From assembly GCF_003855255.1 (NCBI RefSeq), contig NZ_CP034072.1, forward strand, positions 4,645,208 through 4,709,207: a DNA stretch of 64,000 bases. Reading direction: 5' to 3'. This DNA comes from Mycolicibacterium nivoides (lineage in GTDB: Bacteria > Actinomycetota > Actinomycetes > Mycobacteriales > Mycobacteriaceae). The notes under the pieces were generated by a model, which had not been told where the DNA came from, searched no databases, and was given only the letters and a program-made list of their open reading frames with translations. This document shows positions 1 to 12,354 of the stretch, in pieces. The translations under genes and the position numbers were made by a program. Within the stretch, counting starts at the first letter, position 1, and the number at the start of each line of letters is the position of its first letter.

Positions 1-859
1 TGATGATGATGATCAAGATGGCATTGCCGGTTTCACCGATCCCGGCGACGATGTGCAGCCCGCTGCGGATCTGCAGCGCGCCGAGCCCCAGGGACGCGGC
101 CGACCCGAACAGCGTGGCGAAGATCGCCAGCATGTCGATCACCTTGCCCCACGGCCCGTTGGCACGTTTGCCCAGCAGAGGCTCGAACGCCGCACTGACC
201 AACTGCAACCTGCCCTTGCGGTACACGCCGTAGGCGATGGTCAGGCCGACGACCGCGTAGATCGCCCACGGATGCAGGGTCCAGTGGAACATCGTGGTCG
301 CCATCGCGGTCTGCGCGGCCTCGGGATTGCCGGGTTCGCCGGTGCCCGGTGGCGGGGATGCGTAATGCGACAGCGGCTCGGAGACCCCGAAGAACATCAG
401 ACCGATGCCCATGCCGGCGCTGAACATCATCGCCACCCAGGACACCGTGCGGAACTCCGGTTCATCGTCGTCACGACCCAACGGGATGTTGCCGTAACGG
501 CTCATGGCCAGCCAGATCACAAAGACCACGAACCCGGACGCTGTCAGGACGAACAGCCAACCGACATCGGCCATCACCCAACTGAGCGCGTTCGACGACG
601 CCGTGGCGAGCGAATCCGTGCTGACGAATCCCCAGACCAGGAATGCGAGCGCGATGGCGGCGGTGACTCCGAAGACCACCCAGTCAACACCGGCTCGGCG
701 GGTATAGGCCTTCTGCTCCACCGGAATGTCGAGCGCCGGATGGTGCGGCACCACATCGGTGACGCGCGACTTGAGCGCGCCCTGCGTTTTCTTTACTGCG
801 GTTTCGTCGGCTTCTTGCGTGTTCTTGTCAGATCTACTTTTTCGTATCTCAGCTGGCAT
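1..859 (-). CDS. BCCT-family osmolyte/betaine transporter (3' part cut by window edge)
   Basis: The reading frame starts at an ATG at 859 and stays open to the left edge, so only about the first 286 residues are present. After a charged N-terminal tail of about 55 residues come hydrophobic segments near residues 58-78, 95-118 and 140-165. The BCCT hallmark FSAGMGIGLMFFGVSEP lies near residue 145. BCCT carriers import betaine, carnitine, choline or ectoine, usually with Na+ or H+ symport, and the long cytoplasmic tail is common in the osmoregulated branch. Substrate cannot be told from this fragment. It is read in the same direction as the WS/DGAT gene, after a 61-bp gap. Confidence 0.9.
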   Translation of the reverse strand, partial: MPAEIRKSRSDKNTQEADETAVKKTQGALKSRVTDVVPHHPALDIPVEQKAYTRRAGVDWVVFGVTAAIALAFLVWGFVSTDSLATASSNALSWVMADVGWLFVLTASGFVVFVIWLAMSRYGNIPLGRDDDEPEFRTVSWVAMMFSAGMGIGLMFFGVSEPLSHYASPPPGTGEPGNPEAAQTAMATTMFHWTLHPWAIYAVVGLTIAYGVYRKGRLQLVSAAFEPLLGKRANGPWGKVIDMLAIFATLFGSAASLGLGALQIRSGLHIVAGIGETGNAILIIII

Positions 860-920
860 GATCAATTCATCAGACCGCGAATTGCAGCTCAGGTCAAACA
901 CGTCACGCGTTTTGCCAGGT

Positions 921-2330
921 CTACTTGGCGGCCTCGAGCAACTCATCCAGAGATTCACGGAACAGGCTCGGCAGGACGTCGACGTCGCTCATCGCGTCCC
1001 GGTCGGCGTTGATCCCGAAATACAACATGCCGTCGTATGACGTGACCCCGATGGCCAGAACCTGGTTCTGCAGCAACGGCGGCACCGCGTAGGTCTCCAG
1101 CAACTTGGTGCCCGCGATGTACATCTGTTTCTGGGCCCCGGGCACGTTGGTGATCAACAGATTGAACAGCCGGGCCGAAAACCCTGTCGCCACGCGAATA
1201 CCCATGGCGTGCAACGTCGGCGGCGCGAACCCGGACAGCGTCACGATGGTGCGCGCGTCGACCAGGCTGGCCGCGGTGGAGTGCGATTCGGTGGCATGGG
1301 CGATCTGCGACAGCCGCACCACCGGGTTACCCTCTCCGACCGGGAGATCGACCAGGAACGGCGAAACCTCGCTGATGGCCTGCCCCGGGCCCGAAGAGTC
1401 CAGTTCGGCGTCCGGATACACCGACATCGGCGCCATCGCCCGCACAGTGGTGGTCGGGGTCACCGGCTCCCCACGCGACAGCAACCAGTTGCGCAGAGCG
1501 CCGGCCACCACGGCCAGCACGACGTCGTTGATGTCGCAGTTGTAGCGGGCCCGCACCAGCCGGTAGTCGTCCAGCCGGTGCTGGTCCACCGAGAACCTGC
1601 GGTTGCGCGAGACGGTCGTGTTCAGTGGGCTGCTCGGTGCCGTGCCACGCGCCACCGTGCGCGCCACATCGGCGACCCGCCGGCCCACCGCGGCCAGTTC
1701 GGTGGCGCTGGTGGCCACCTCGGTCACCGTGTCCCGCAGTGCGGTCAGCTGGCTGGTCGGCCGGGTGATCCACTCCCCGATCGCGCCGAGCATCAACTGG
1801 CGGTCGCTGGGTTCGCGGGCCGGAATCCAGATGTCCTCGCCGAACTCCGGCGGCTTCTGCGCGCGGTCGACGATCACATGCCCGATCTCGAGTGCGGTCA
1901 TGCCGTTGACCAGAGCCTGGTGGGTCTTGGTGTAGATCGCGAGGCGATTCTTGGTCAGCCCTTCGACCAGGTACATCTCCCACAGCGGCCGGGTCCGGTC
2001 CAACGGCCGCGAGCCGAGCCGGGCGATCAGGTCGTGCAGCTGCGCATCGCTGCCCGGAGACGGCAGCGCCGAGCGCCGGATGTGGTACGTGATGTCGAAA
2101 TCCCGGTCGTCGACCCACACCGGCCGGGCCAAGCCCAGCGTCACCTCACGCACCTTCTGCCGGTAACGCGGAATCTGGGGTAAACGGCGCTCGACGGTCT
2201 CCAGCAGGGTCTCGTAGCTCAAGCCGGCACGCGGCTTCCGCAGGATCGACAAAGACCCGACGTACATCGGCGTCGCGGTGTTCTCCAAGTGGTAGAACGC
2301 TGCGTCGGACGCCGACAGTCTGTTCACCAT
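921..2330 (-). CDS. WS/DGAT-family acyltransferase-like protein with altered active-site motif
   Basis: The 469-residue protein has the length and layout of the mycobacterial wax ester synthase/diacylglycerol acyltransferase family, opening with MVNRLSASDAAFYHLE and carrying the PLWEMYLVEGL block at about residue 115-125. Enzymes of this family make triacylglycerol or wax esters from acyl-CoA at the membrane, using an HHxxxDG motif. Here that site reads THQALVNG (residues 136-143): the second His is Gln and the Asp is Asn. The start at 2330 is chosen because a GGGGAGG ribosome site lies about 9 bases upstream; a longer frame opens at 2393. The position near a Rv3235-like gene and secA1 matches the Rv3233c/Rv3234c (tgs3) locus. 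Activity is doubtful given the motif. Confidence 0.85.
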   Translation of the reverse strand: MVNRLSASDAAFYHLENTATPMYVGSLSILRKPRAGLSYETLLETVERRLPQIPRYRQKVREVTLGLARPVWVDDRDFDITYHIRRSALPSPGSDAQLHDLIARLGSRPLDRTRPLWEMYLVEGLTKNRLAIYTKTHQALVNGMTALEIGHVIVDRAQKPPEFGEDIWIPAREPSDRQLMLGAIGEWITRPTSQLTALRDTVTEVATSATELAAVGRRVADVARTVARGTAPSSPLNTTVSRNRRFSVDQHRLDDYRLVRARYNCDINDVVLAVVAGALRNWLLSRGEPVTPTTTVRAMAPMSVYPDAELDSSGPGQAISEVSPFLVDLPVGEGNPVVRLSQIAHATESHSTAASLVDARTIVTLSGFAPPTLHAMGIRVATGFSARLFNLLITNVPGAQKQMYIAGTKLLETYAVPPLLQNQVLAIGVTSYDGMLYFGINADRDAMSDVDVLPSLFRESLDELLEAAK

Positions 2331-2458
2331 GCGGCGCCAACCTCCCCTTCTCGCCCCCCTGAACCCCGTCACGTTAACCGGCGATTCGGCCACCGCGCAT
2401 CACGGGTGCTGCCGCGCGTCAATTTCGCGCCGGCGTTCATGTCGGAGGTCCCGGGCGT

Positions 2459-4312
2459 TCATGCCGAAATCGCCGAGAGCTCCCATCGCCCATCGCCCTC
2501 CAGGCTCAGCCGGGACCGATGATGACGGTCGATCGTGGACCGGTGTCCCACGCTGACCACCACACACCCGGGTAACCGCTCACGCATCAACTCATACATG
2601 GCGTCCTCAAGTCCCTCGTCCAACGCGGACGTCGACTCGTCGAGGAACACCACCCGCGGGCGCACCAACAGCACCCGCGCGATCGAGACCCGCTGTTGTT
2701 CGCCCAGCGACAGCACCGATGCCCAGTCGGCCTCCTCCTCCAGCCGTTCCGTCAGATGTCCGAGGGCCACCGCGCGCAACGTGTCCCGGAGTTCGCTGTC
2801 GCTCACGTCGGCTATCGGAAGCGGGTACACCACGGCGGCTCGCAGATCGCCGAGCGGCAGGTACGGCAGCTGGGGCAGGAACAGCGTCGCCCATCCGGGC
2901 GGATACTCGACCAGTCCGGATGTCCGCGGCCACAACTCGGCAAGGCTTCGCAGCAGGGTGGTCTTGCCGCATCCCGACGGACCCTTCACCACCACACTGT
3001 CCCCCGGGTTCAGCATCATCGTGAGGTCGGTGATCAGCGGGCGCCCCCGCAGGTCACCGACCCGCACATCGGTCAGCCCGAGCGAATCTCGCGTGGTGCC
3101 CACCGAGATGCGGGGTAGCTCCCTGGCCCGGTGATCGCTGTCGAGCATCTGGTCGACGCGCATCAGGGCGGCCCGGTACACCGTGAACTCGTCATAGCTG
3201 TCACGGAAGAACGCCATTGCGGCACAGACATTTCCGAAGGCCGCGACGGTCTGCAGCAGTCCGCCGAGAGTGATCTGGCCGCTGAAGAACCGGGGGGCCT
3301 GCACGATGTAGGGGATCATGCCGGTCGTCACGTCACCGACGCCGCGGTTCCAGCCGTTGAGCCGGAGCTGAGCGAACACGATGCGCCACATATTGGCGAT
3401 CACCTCGGCGAACCGGGAGTGCAGCAGTTGCCGTTCCCGCTCGGAGCCCCGGTAGAAGGCCACTCGTTCGGCGCTGTCCCGCAGCCGCACCAGCGCATAC
3501 CGGAAACTGGCGCTGAACCGTTCGTTGAGGAAGTTCAGCCGCACCAGCGGGCGGCCGATCCAGAATGCGATGACGGTCACCGTGATCGAGAAGATGAACG
3601 CCACGAACACCATGGCCCGCGGAATCACCCAGCCGCCCAACTGCAATGGCCCCGATAGTTGCCACAGCACGCCGGTGAACATCACGATCAGCAGTGACTT
3701 GCTCACCGCCCCGATGCTCAGGTCGACCGACTTGGTGGTGAAAGTCTCGACGTCGGTCTGGATGCGCTGATCGGGGTTCTCCACCGGCGGGTCCAGAAAG
3801 CGGTTGCGGTAGAACGCATCACCGGCCATCCAGTCGTCAACGAGTCGGGTGTTGAGCCAGACCCGCCAACGGATCGAGAAGACCCGGCGCAGGAACAGGT
3901 CGACCACCGTATAGATCACCGTGAGCGCCACCAGGATCCCGCTGATCGCGAACGACGTCATGAACGCGCTGCGCGCGGCATCCAGTTTGGCCGGGTCGTG
4001 GGTGGCCAGCGCCTCCGAACCGGCCTGCACCGCGTTCATCAGATCCGCGTACTGGTAGGTGAAGATCACCACCACCCGCGCCGAATACACGGTGTGCCAC
4101 AGCATGAAGGCCAGCAGCGCCCAGGTGCGCCAACTGCCCCGGCCGCTGAAGAACGGTGCGTTGACCCGCCAGAACTGCCGTCCCCACCGGGTGAACCTCG
4201 CGATGAGCACCGCCACGGCGAGAAACACCACGAGGGTGATCACCCATGCCTGCAACGTCCACATCAGCGAGCGCAGCGGCTCCGCCGGCCAATCGATGCT
4301 GGGCTGAACCAT
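2459..4312 (-). CDS. SbmA/BacA/YddA-type ABC transporter, fused membrane and ATPase domains
   Basis: The 617-residue protein has an N-terminal membrane domain with about six hydrophobic segments (residues ~20-320), then an ATPase domain with Walker A GPSGCGKTT near residue 440, signature LSLGEQQR and Walker B VVFLDES. The membrane part resembles the SbmA/BacA family rather than classic ABC exporters; the mycobacterial member Rv1819c imports cobalamin and hydrophilic peptides. The start at 4312 follows a GGGGGA ribosome site; the longer frame from 4387 would reach into the divergent gene's leader. The gene is convergent with nothing and divergent from the Rv3235-like gene. The cargo is not known; a Rv1819c paralogue is the best guess. 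Confidence 0.88.
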   Translation of the reverse strand: MVQPSIDWPAEPLRSLMWTLQAWVITLVVFLAVAVLIARFTRWGRQFWRVNAPFFSGRGSWRTWALLAFMLWHTVYSARVVVIFTYQYADLMNAVQAGSEALATHDPAKLDAARSAFMTSFAISGILVALTVIYTVVDLFLRRVFSIRWRVWLNTRLVDDWMAGDAFYRNRFLDPPVENPDQRIQTDVETFTTKSVDLSIGAVSKSLLIVMFTGVLWQLSGPLQLGGWVIPRAMVFVAFIFSITVTVIAFWIGRPLVRLNFLNERFSASFRYALVRLRDSAERVAFYRGSERERQLLHSRFAEVIANMWRIVFAQLRLNGWNRGVGDVTTGMIPYIVQAPRFFSGQITLGGLLQTVAAFGNVCAAMAFFRDSYDEFTVYRAALMRVDQMLDSDHRARELPRISVGTTRDSLGLTDVRVGDLRGRPLITDLTMMLNPGDSVVVKGPSGCGKTTLLRSLAELWPRTSGLVEYPPGWATLFLPQLPYLPLGDLRAAVVYPLPIADVSDSELRDTLRAVALGHLTERLEEEADWASVLSLGEQQRVSIARVLLVRPRVVFLDESTSALDEGLEDAMYELMRERLPGCVVVSVGHRSTIDRHHRSRLSLEGDGRWELSAISA

Positions 4313-4466
4313 CTGTCCCCCTGGTTCGACGACTCTCGCCACGCTAACCGGCGAAACTGGGTGCCCGATGATCCGTGCTTCCGGCACGCCGAACCCATGC
4401 GATCATGAGGAGGTCTGCACCTCTCCAGCAGATGTCGTCCGCAATGCCGACCGCTGGAGGTTGTCT

Positions 4467-4954
4467 GTGCCCATCCCGAAACCCGCCGCGCTGACCTCCC
4501 CGGTCATCGACTGCGAGCCGCCCGCGCTGCCGCTGGGAATGCCACCGGCTCCAGTTGTCGTGCCGGCCGCCTGCCAGGCACCGACAGTGCTGCACGGGCA
4601 TACCCCGCGCCGGTCGCGCCTGGTCGGCGCCGAGCCGGAACGGCAAGTGCAGCCCGGTGCCGCGCAGTTCGCCGACATGGCACTGCGCCGGGTCCTCGAG
4701 GTCGTCGACCGGCGCAGGCCTCCGGCCCAGCTGAGGTCGTTGATGAGCCAACTGCTGGTCGACGCGGTCGTCGCCGCCGCCGGGGCACGCCACCGGACCA
4801 CGGCGAGCCTTCGCCGGGTGGGACTACGCCCGGCAGCCTCAGCCGAGGCTGCCGAGCTGTTCGCCACCTACACCCGCGGAGCGCGGGTGCGCGCCATCGC
4901 AGGGCGTATCGAATTACGCAGTGGCCGTTGGCAACTCACTGCGCTACAGCTGGG

Positions 4955-4958
<4 letters not shown>
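4467..4958 (+). CDS. Rv3235-like conserved actinobacterial protein
   Basis: The 163-residue product is rich in Ala, Arg and Pro. The first ~50 residues are low-complexity and proline-rich; the rest (from about residue 60) looks like a compact helical/strand domain with [23 protein letters not shown] and a basic WQLTALQLG end. The GTG at 4467 is chosen because GGAGG sits 6 bases before it, although the frame is open from 4368. It overlaps the 3' end of secA1 by 4 bp, tail to tail, the position held by Rv3235 in M. tuberculosis. The function is unknown; similar small proteins are often found beside secA in actinobacteria, which hints at a link with export but does not show one. Confidence 0.75.
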
Positions 4959-7801
<2,843 letters not shown>

Positions 7802-7904
7802 GCTATTTCCCCTGTGGGTTCGATGGATCCCGTGGGTGGGATCGGTCGGGCTTGTTGGCCTCCATCGTAGGTGACCGGTCGAAGTCGCTGGTTCTGCTGG
7901 CGCG

Positions 7905-7954
7905 AAGAAGCAAAAACGCACCCCGGAATGCTCCGAGGTGCGGTTTTGCTTCTT
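7905..7954 (-). terminator. Terminator hairpin between hpf and secA1
   Basis: An 18-bp inverted repeat with one mismatch (7905-7922 pairs with 7937-7954) closes over a loop that itself contains CGGA/TCCG. The stem carries an A-run on one arm and a T-run on the other, so it can act as an intrinsic terminator in either direction. It lies 20 bp after the hpf stop codon and about 100 bp before the secA1 start. Confidence 0.85.
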
Positions 7955-7973
7955 GGTCTCTGGCCGAGACGCG

Positions 7974-8657
7974 CTAAGCCAGGCGGATCAGCCCGTAGTC
8001 ATAGGCGTGGCGGCGATATACCACCGACGGCCGGTCACTCTCCTTGTCGTGGAACAGGAAGAAATCGTGCCCCACCAGCTCCATCTCGTAGAGGGCGTCG
8101 TCGACGGTCATCGGCGTCGCCGTGTGTTCCTTGGTCCGCACGATCCGGCCCGGCTCATGGTCGTCGAGGCCGTCGGCCAGTCCGGCGTCGGCCGTCGCCG
8201 TCGGCTGGTTCTCGAAAAGCGTCTCGTGTGCGGTCGCTTCGGCCAGCGAGACCGGGGTTTTGTCCCCGTAGTGGATCTTGCGGCGGTCCTTGCTCTTGCG
8301 CAGCCTGCTCTCGAGTTTGCCGGCCGCTGACTCCAAAGCGGCGTAGAAGCTGTCGGCGCAGGCCTCGCCGCGCACCACCGGTCCGCGGCCGCGGGCCGTG
8401 ATCTCGACGTGCTGGCAGTTTTTGCGCTGACGGCGGTTGCGTTCGTGGTCGAGCTCGACGTCGAACAGGTAGATGGTGCGGTCGAACCGCTCCAGGCGCG
8501 ACAACTTCTCCGAGACGTAGATACGGAAGTGGTCCGGAACTTCGACGTTTCGACCCTTGACCACAACCTCTGCGTTCGGCTCCGGGGTGGCGTCGCCGAC
8601 CTGCTCGTCGGGGTCGACCACCATGGTGGCGCTTGTTTCCGGGGAATGGGTTGACAT
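7974..8657 (-). CDS. hpf: Long-form ribosome hibernation promoting factor
   Basis: The 227-residue protein has an N-terminal S30AE-type RNA-binding domain from about residue 25 ([22 protein letters not shown]) and a C-terminal dimerisation domain ([27 protein letters not shown]...). Long HPF binds the 30S decoding region and either pairs 70S particles or stabilises idle ribosomes in stationary phase, hypoxia or zinc starvation. It matches Rv3241c/MSMEG_1878 by position. The ATG at 8657 is favoured, but in-frame starts also exist at 8690 (MRVTTE) and further up, and an AGGAGG sequence sits near 8784-8790, so the true start needs N-terminal data. It is followed by a strong terminator. Confidence 0.9.
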   Translation of the reverse strand: MSTHSPETSATMVVDPDEQVGDATPEPNAEVVVKGRNVEVPDHFRIYVSEKLSRLERFDRTIYLFDVELDHERNRRQRKNCQHVEITARGRGPVVRGEACADSFYAALESAAGKLESRLRKSKDRRKIHYGDKTPVSLAEATAHETLFENQPTATADAGLADGLDDHEPGRIVRTKEHTATPMTVDDALYEMELVGHDFFLFHDKESDRPSVVYRRHAYDYGLIRLA

Positions 8658-8728
8658 ACTCGGCAACTCGTTTCTCTCAGTTGTCACACGCATTGTGCGT
8701 GCCCTACTTCTCAACGAATCGTGATGGT

Positions 8729-8763
8729 GCCGATGGGCCGAATAGTTTGCTCCACCCATCGGC
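8729..8763 (-). promoter_or_regulatory. Hairpin in the hpf leader
   Basis: A perfect 9-bp inverted repeat, GCCGATGGG (8729-8737) with CCCATCGGC (8755-8763), lies about 70 bp upstream of the chosen hpf start. On the hpf transcript it directly follows an AGGAGGTGAGTACC stretch that looks like a ribosome site but has no well-spaced start codon. It could fold in the 5' leader of the mRNA. No known riboswitch was recognised. Confidence 0.4.
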
Positions 8764-8953
8764 GAAAGGTGTCGGGTACTCACCTCCTACCGTTTGGCGG
8801 TGAAGTGGCGCTGCGTTGCGGGAGCGCCGCCGTGAGTCATTCACGGGTGGTTGCTGCCGACGGTAGTCCGTGTTCACCCACTCGTGCCACCAATTTCAAA
8901 TACGTGTTTTCAGTTCTTCATGTGGGTTTGATCCCACCGAAATGACAGACGCG

Positions 8954-9583
8954 TCAGGCGTGCGAAAGCGCCAGCACAGCAGACACCTGCGCCCCGGCGC
9001 GGGTGAGCATCCGCACCGATTCGGCTGCCGTAGCCCCGGTGGTGACGATGTCGTCGACCAACACCACCTCGCCCTCGATCGGTCTGATCAGACGGACCCG
9101 GCCGGAGATGTTGCGTTGGCGTGCGGCGCCCGACAGGCCCACCGAATCACGCACCCACGGCCGCAGGCGCAGGGCCGCCACGACGTGGACGCCGGGCAGC
9201 CCGGCCGCCGCCGAGGTCGCGATCCGGCCGACCGGATCACCACCGCGACGACGCGCTGCGGCGCGCCGGGTGGGAGCCGGTACGACGGTCACCGGAGTGC
9301 CGATGATCCCCCAGGTCAGCAGGTGCCGCAGGCCGGTGTTCAGCGCGCCGGCCAGCGGGGTGATGAGGTCGGTCCGACCGTGCTCCTTGACCGCCACGAT
9401 GGCGCGCCTGCGGGCACCGGCGTGGCGGCCGAGCGCGAAGACCGGGACTCCCGGATCGGCTCGCGGGGTGAACAGGTGCGGCTCGTCGTCACCGACCCGG
9501 AGTTGTCCGGCGCACGACGCGCACCATCTGGTCGAGCGCGCGCCGCAGCCGCCGCACTCCAGCGGCAGGATGAGGTCGAACAT
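8954..9583 (-). CDS. ComF-family phosphoribosyltransferase-like protein
   Basis: The 209-residue product begins with a CGGCGARSTRWCASC zinc-ribbon-like cysteine cluster (residues ~10-24) and ends with a type I phosphoribosyltransferase domain; the PRPP-binding loop is VVLVDDIVTTGAT near residue 175. ComF proteins are linked to DNA uptake in competent bacteria, but in mycobacteria (Rv3242c) the role is not established. The gene follows the Rv3243c-like gene by 10 bp and is probably co-transcribed with it. A 296-bp gap without a recognisable gene separates it from hpf and holds the hpf leader hairpin. Confidence 0.88.
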   Translation of the reverse strand: MFDLILPLECGGCGARSTRWCASCAGQLRVGDDEPHLFTPRADPGVPVFALGRHAGARRRAIVAVKEHGRTDLITPLAGALNTGLRHLLTWGIIGTPVTVVPAPTRRAAARRRGGDPVGRIATSAAAGLPGVHVVAALRLRPWVRDSVGLSGAARQRNISGRVRLIRPIEGEVVLVDDIVTTGATAAESVRMLTRAGAQVSAVLALSHA

Positions 9584-9593
9584 GCGACGGTGC

Positions 9594-10493
9594 TCAGCCC
9601 GTCAGTGCGGTGAGCACGTCGCCGAACGCCCCCTGGGCCAGTACCGAGATGGTCTGGGTCTGCGGGTCCAGCGAGGTGATCCGCTGCAGGTCACGGTTCC
9701 AGTGGTAGAGGTCGCCGCTGATCGGGCCCGGGTTGCCGGCACTGAGCGTCTGGCACAGGTGCGCCATGGCGTTCACCGCCGCGAGCAGCGGGCCCGCGGC
9801 GTGTATCGGATGGACCATGAGCAGGTTTCGCGACGGCGCGCCGACGATCGCGCCGTGCGGCGTCACCGGCAGGTAATCGGGCACCAAGGCCCCGATGTCG
9901 AGGATCTTCGAGCCGACGAACACCGATTCGCCTGCCAGGATCGAGAATTCCGCATCATCGTCACTGCGGCGGATGACCTCGTCGATCGGCTCGGCGACGG
10001 TGTTGCACCGACCCGCCTCGCGCAACCGGCCGGCGTCCCGGGCGCAGACCTGGTCGGTGTTGAGGTAGGCGACGACGTCCGGGTAGTCGATACACAGCAC
10101 CTCGGTCAGGCCGTCGGCGACAGGCCATCCGTACGACAGCATGCCCCCTGGTGAGGACTCGACCTGTTCGGTCGACAGCACCCTGGCCCGCACCCGTTCG
10201 AGCAGTTCGGAGAAGTCCATGTCCTCGACCCTGGGGCGGTCCCGCGCGGCGAGCATGTCCGCGAAGTGCTTGTCCACCAGTGCGGGCCAATCCTGTTGCC
10301 CTGCCTTGCGACACGTGCGGACCAGGTTGTCGAGGCCGTAACTCGACCCGTCCGAACACTTCACCGTGGCGCCGTCCGCGGCGAACACCGCCTCGACCCG
10401 ACGCGCCGCCAGCACCTGCAGCGTGAGGCGCCGAATATGCGCCATCTCGTCGGCCGTCATTGCCGGATACGCGTTGTCACGATCTTCTGCCAT
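9594..10493 (-). CDS. Rv3243c-like conserved hypothetical protein
   Basis: I do not recognise a functional family. The 299-residue product has no signal peptide or membrane segment. It starts with a helical, charged region (MTADEMAHIRRLTLQVLAA), has a central SYGWPVADGLTEVLCIDYPD stretch and a mixed alpha/beta second half containing LLMVHPIHAAGPLLAAVN. It lies 10 bp upstream of comF and 100 bp downstream of lpqB, the position of Rv3243c in M. tuberculosis. The 100-bp gap after it contains three GCCTCAG copies but no clear terminator. It may be co-expressed with lpqB or comF; nothing in the sequence fixes its role. Confidence 0.75.
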   Translation of the reverse strand: MAEDRDNAYPAMTADEMAHIRRLTLQVLAARRVEAVFAADGATVKCSDGSSYGLDNLVRTCRKAGQQDWPALVDKHFADMLAARDRPRVEDMDFSELLERVRARVLSTEQVESSPGGMLSYGWPVADGLTEVLCIDYPDVVAYLNTDQVCARDAGRLREAGRCNTVAEPIDEVIRRSDDDAEFSILAGESVFVGSKILDIGALVPDYLPVTPHGAIVGAPSRNLLMVHPIHAAGPLLAAVNAMAHLCQTLSAGNPGPISGDLYHWNRDLQRITSLDPQTQTISVLAQGAFGDVLTALTG

Positions 10494-10593
10494 GCCGCCC
10501 CCTCGGTCGCCCTCAGCCTATGTCTGACCGTGAGCGGGTAACGACACCTCTTTTTTGCAGAGCCTCAGAGCCTCAGCCGATTTGGCCAATGCC

Positions 10594-12354
10594 TCAGCCG
10601 GGCAGCACGGGCAGCGAGCCGGGAACCATCAGTGGGCGCACCTCGACCCACCCGGGGTTGTCCTCACTGACCGACGCGGACAGCTGCATCACACCGCGTT
10701 GGTCGGCGACGTACACCGTCGACGGATTGGCGGCCACCGTGCCCACCGGGGCCACAAGATTTCGGCTGGGCCCGTCCGAATTCACCCCGTCGAGGTTGAC
10801 GTACGACACCGGGTGCGCCGGATCGGTCCGGCTGACCACGATGTCATCGCCGGTGCGCCAGGACAGCGACACCACGGTGTTGCCCAGGCCGAAGCCGAGG
10901 CGCCGCGGGTAGGTCAGCAGGAACTGTCCCTCGGGGGTTCGCTCGACCCCGGCCAGGATCACCTGTCCGCCGATCACCATCGCCGCCCGGGTGCCGTCGC
11001 GAGAGAGCTGCAGTTCGGTTATCGGGCCCGGGAAGCGGGTGGCCACCGCGGCCACGTCGACCGGAATGCGGGCCGGCACACCGGATGCGTCACGGATGGC
11101 ACGCACCACGTTGGCATCGTCGACCACCACCCATACCGCGTCGTCGAGGGACCAGCTCGGCCGGGTCAGGGTTCGGCCCTCGATGGCCATGGCGGTGGGC
11201 CCGCCCAGCGGTCCCATCCACAGTGAGGCGGCGGTCGCCTCCGGGGCATCGGGCAGCACGACCACCGACGCCGCGTTCTGACCGTTGCGCGACACCGCAG
11301 CCGACTTCTGATTGGGTGCCGAACCGAAGGCCCCGGGCACCCGGCTGGTGCTCTGCCCGTCCAGCGCCACCAGTGAGCCGCCCACCAGCGCATGCAGGCC
11401 CGCGGCGGCACCGGGCACCGCGCCCGGATCCGTGGCCGCGACATCGGAGGTTTCCCATCCGTCGGCGAAGCGGTCGTCCAGCGGCGCGCCGTCGGCGTTG
11501 ATCACGTAGGGCCCGCTGATCCCGGCCCGCGACAGGGTCCAGATGACCTGTGCGGCAAGCAGTTGACGACTGTGCGGATCAGTGGTCGAGAGGTTCTGGA
11601 GATCGATCCGGGCACCGCCGTAACCGCGGCCCACCCCGGTCTTGCCACCGTCGGCCCGGGTTACCGGACCGCGTAGCTGCAGCGGCGCTTCGAGCAGGTT
11701 GCGCACCGCTCTGGACATCTCCGGACGTGGCCCGGCCACCAGTTTGGAGATCAGTTCGGTGGCCAGCTGGTCGGGGTCGGAGACCGCGACGTAGCGCGGG
11801 TCGGGCACGACGGTGGTTCCGGTCGGGTCGACGAAGTAGAGCGTGTTGCGCTTGTAAGTCGACTGAAACTGTTGCCAGTCGAGGAAAACTCCGTTGGGCA
11901 GCTTGTCGATGCGCCAGCCGCCCGGGGTCTGGACGAGCTCGATGGGACCGGGGTCGGGCAGTGCCCCCTCCCCTGTCTCGAACACTCCCATATCGGACAG
12001 GGACCCGAGGATGTCTGCCCGCATGTTCACCGAAACCCGGTCCGAGCCACGGGTTTCGACGAACACCACCCGGTCGAGCAGCAGCGCGCTGCCGGCGTCG
12101 TCCCATGAGCTGGACGCCGACTCGGTGAGGAACTGCCGGGCCGCCAGATGCCGGTTTGCGGGATCGGCAGTGGCCTTGAGGAATTCACGCAGGAGCACGT
12201 CGGGGTCCATCCCCGGCGCCGGCTTGGGCAGATTCGGTGGTGCCGGCTTGTCGACCGTGCCGATCGCCTGCGGGGAAGACGAATTCGGAATTCCCGCGCA
12301 CCCGGACACCAGAACTACCAGACCGACGATCATCACCGTCAGCAGGCGCTTCAC
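10594..12354 (-). CDS. lpqB: Lipoprotein LpqB, partner of MtrAB
   Basis: The 586-residue protein opens with a lipoprotein signal: basic KR, a hydrophobic core and the lipobox LVSGC with Cys19. The mature part has a GerMN-like domain (about residues 60-280) and a C-terminal beta-propeller-like region with repeated [17 protein letters not shown] strands. LpqB sits on the outer face of the membrane, contacts the sensor domain of MtrB and tunes MtrA phosphorylation, affecting cell division and envelope integrity. It overlaps mtrB by 4 bp (ATGA), so it is translated as the last gene of mtrA-mtrB-lpqB. The length is normal for the family. Confidence 0.95.
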   Translation of the reverse strand: MKRLLTVMIVGLVVLVSGCAGIPNSSSPQAIGTVDKPAPPNLPKPAPGMDPDVLLREFLKATADPANRHLAARQFLTESASSSWDDAGSALLLDRVVFVETRGSDRVSVNMRADILGSLSDMGVFETGEGALPDPGPIELVQTPGGWRIDKLPNGVFLDWQQFQSTYKRNTLYFVDPTGTTVVPDPRYVAVSDPDQLATELISKLVAGPRPEMSRAVRNLLEAPLQLRGPVTRADGGKTGVGRGYGGARIDLQNLSTTDPHSRQLLAAQVIWTLSRAGISGPYVINADGAPLDDRFADGWETSDVAATDPGAVPGAAAGLHALVGGSLVALDGQSTSRVPGAFGSAPNQKSAAVSRNGQNAASVVVLPDAPEATAASLWMGPLGGPTAMAIEGRTLTRPSWSLDDAVWVVVDDANVVRAIRDASGVPARIPVDVAAVATRFPGPITELQLSRDGTRAAMVIGGQVILAGVERTPEGQFLLTYPRRLGFGLGNTVVSLSWRTGDDIVVSRTDPAHPVSYVNLDGVNSDGPSRNLVAPVGTVAANPSTVYVADQRGVMQLSASVSEDNPGWVEVRPLMVPGSLPVLPG

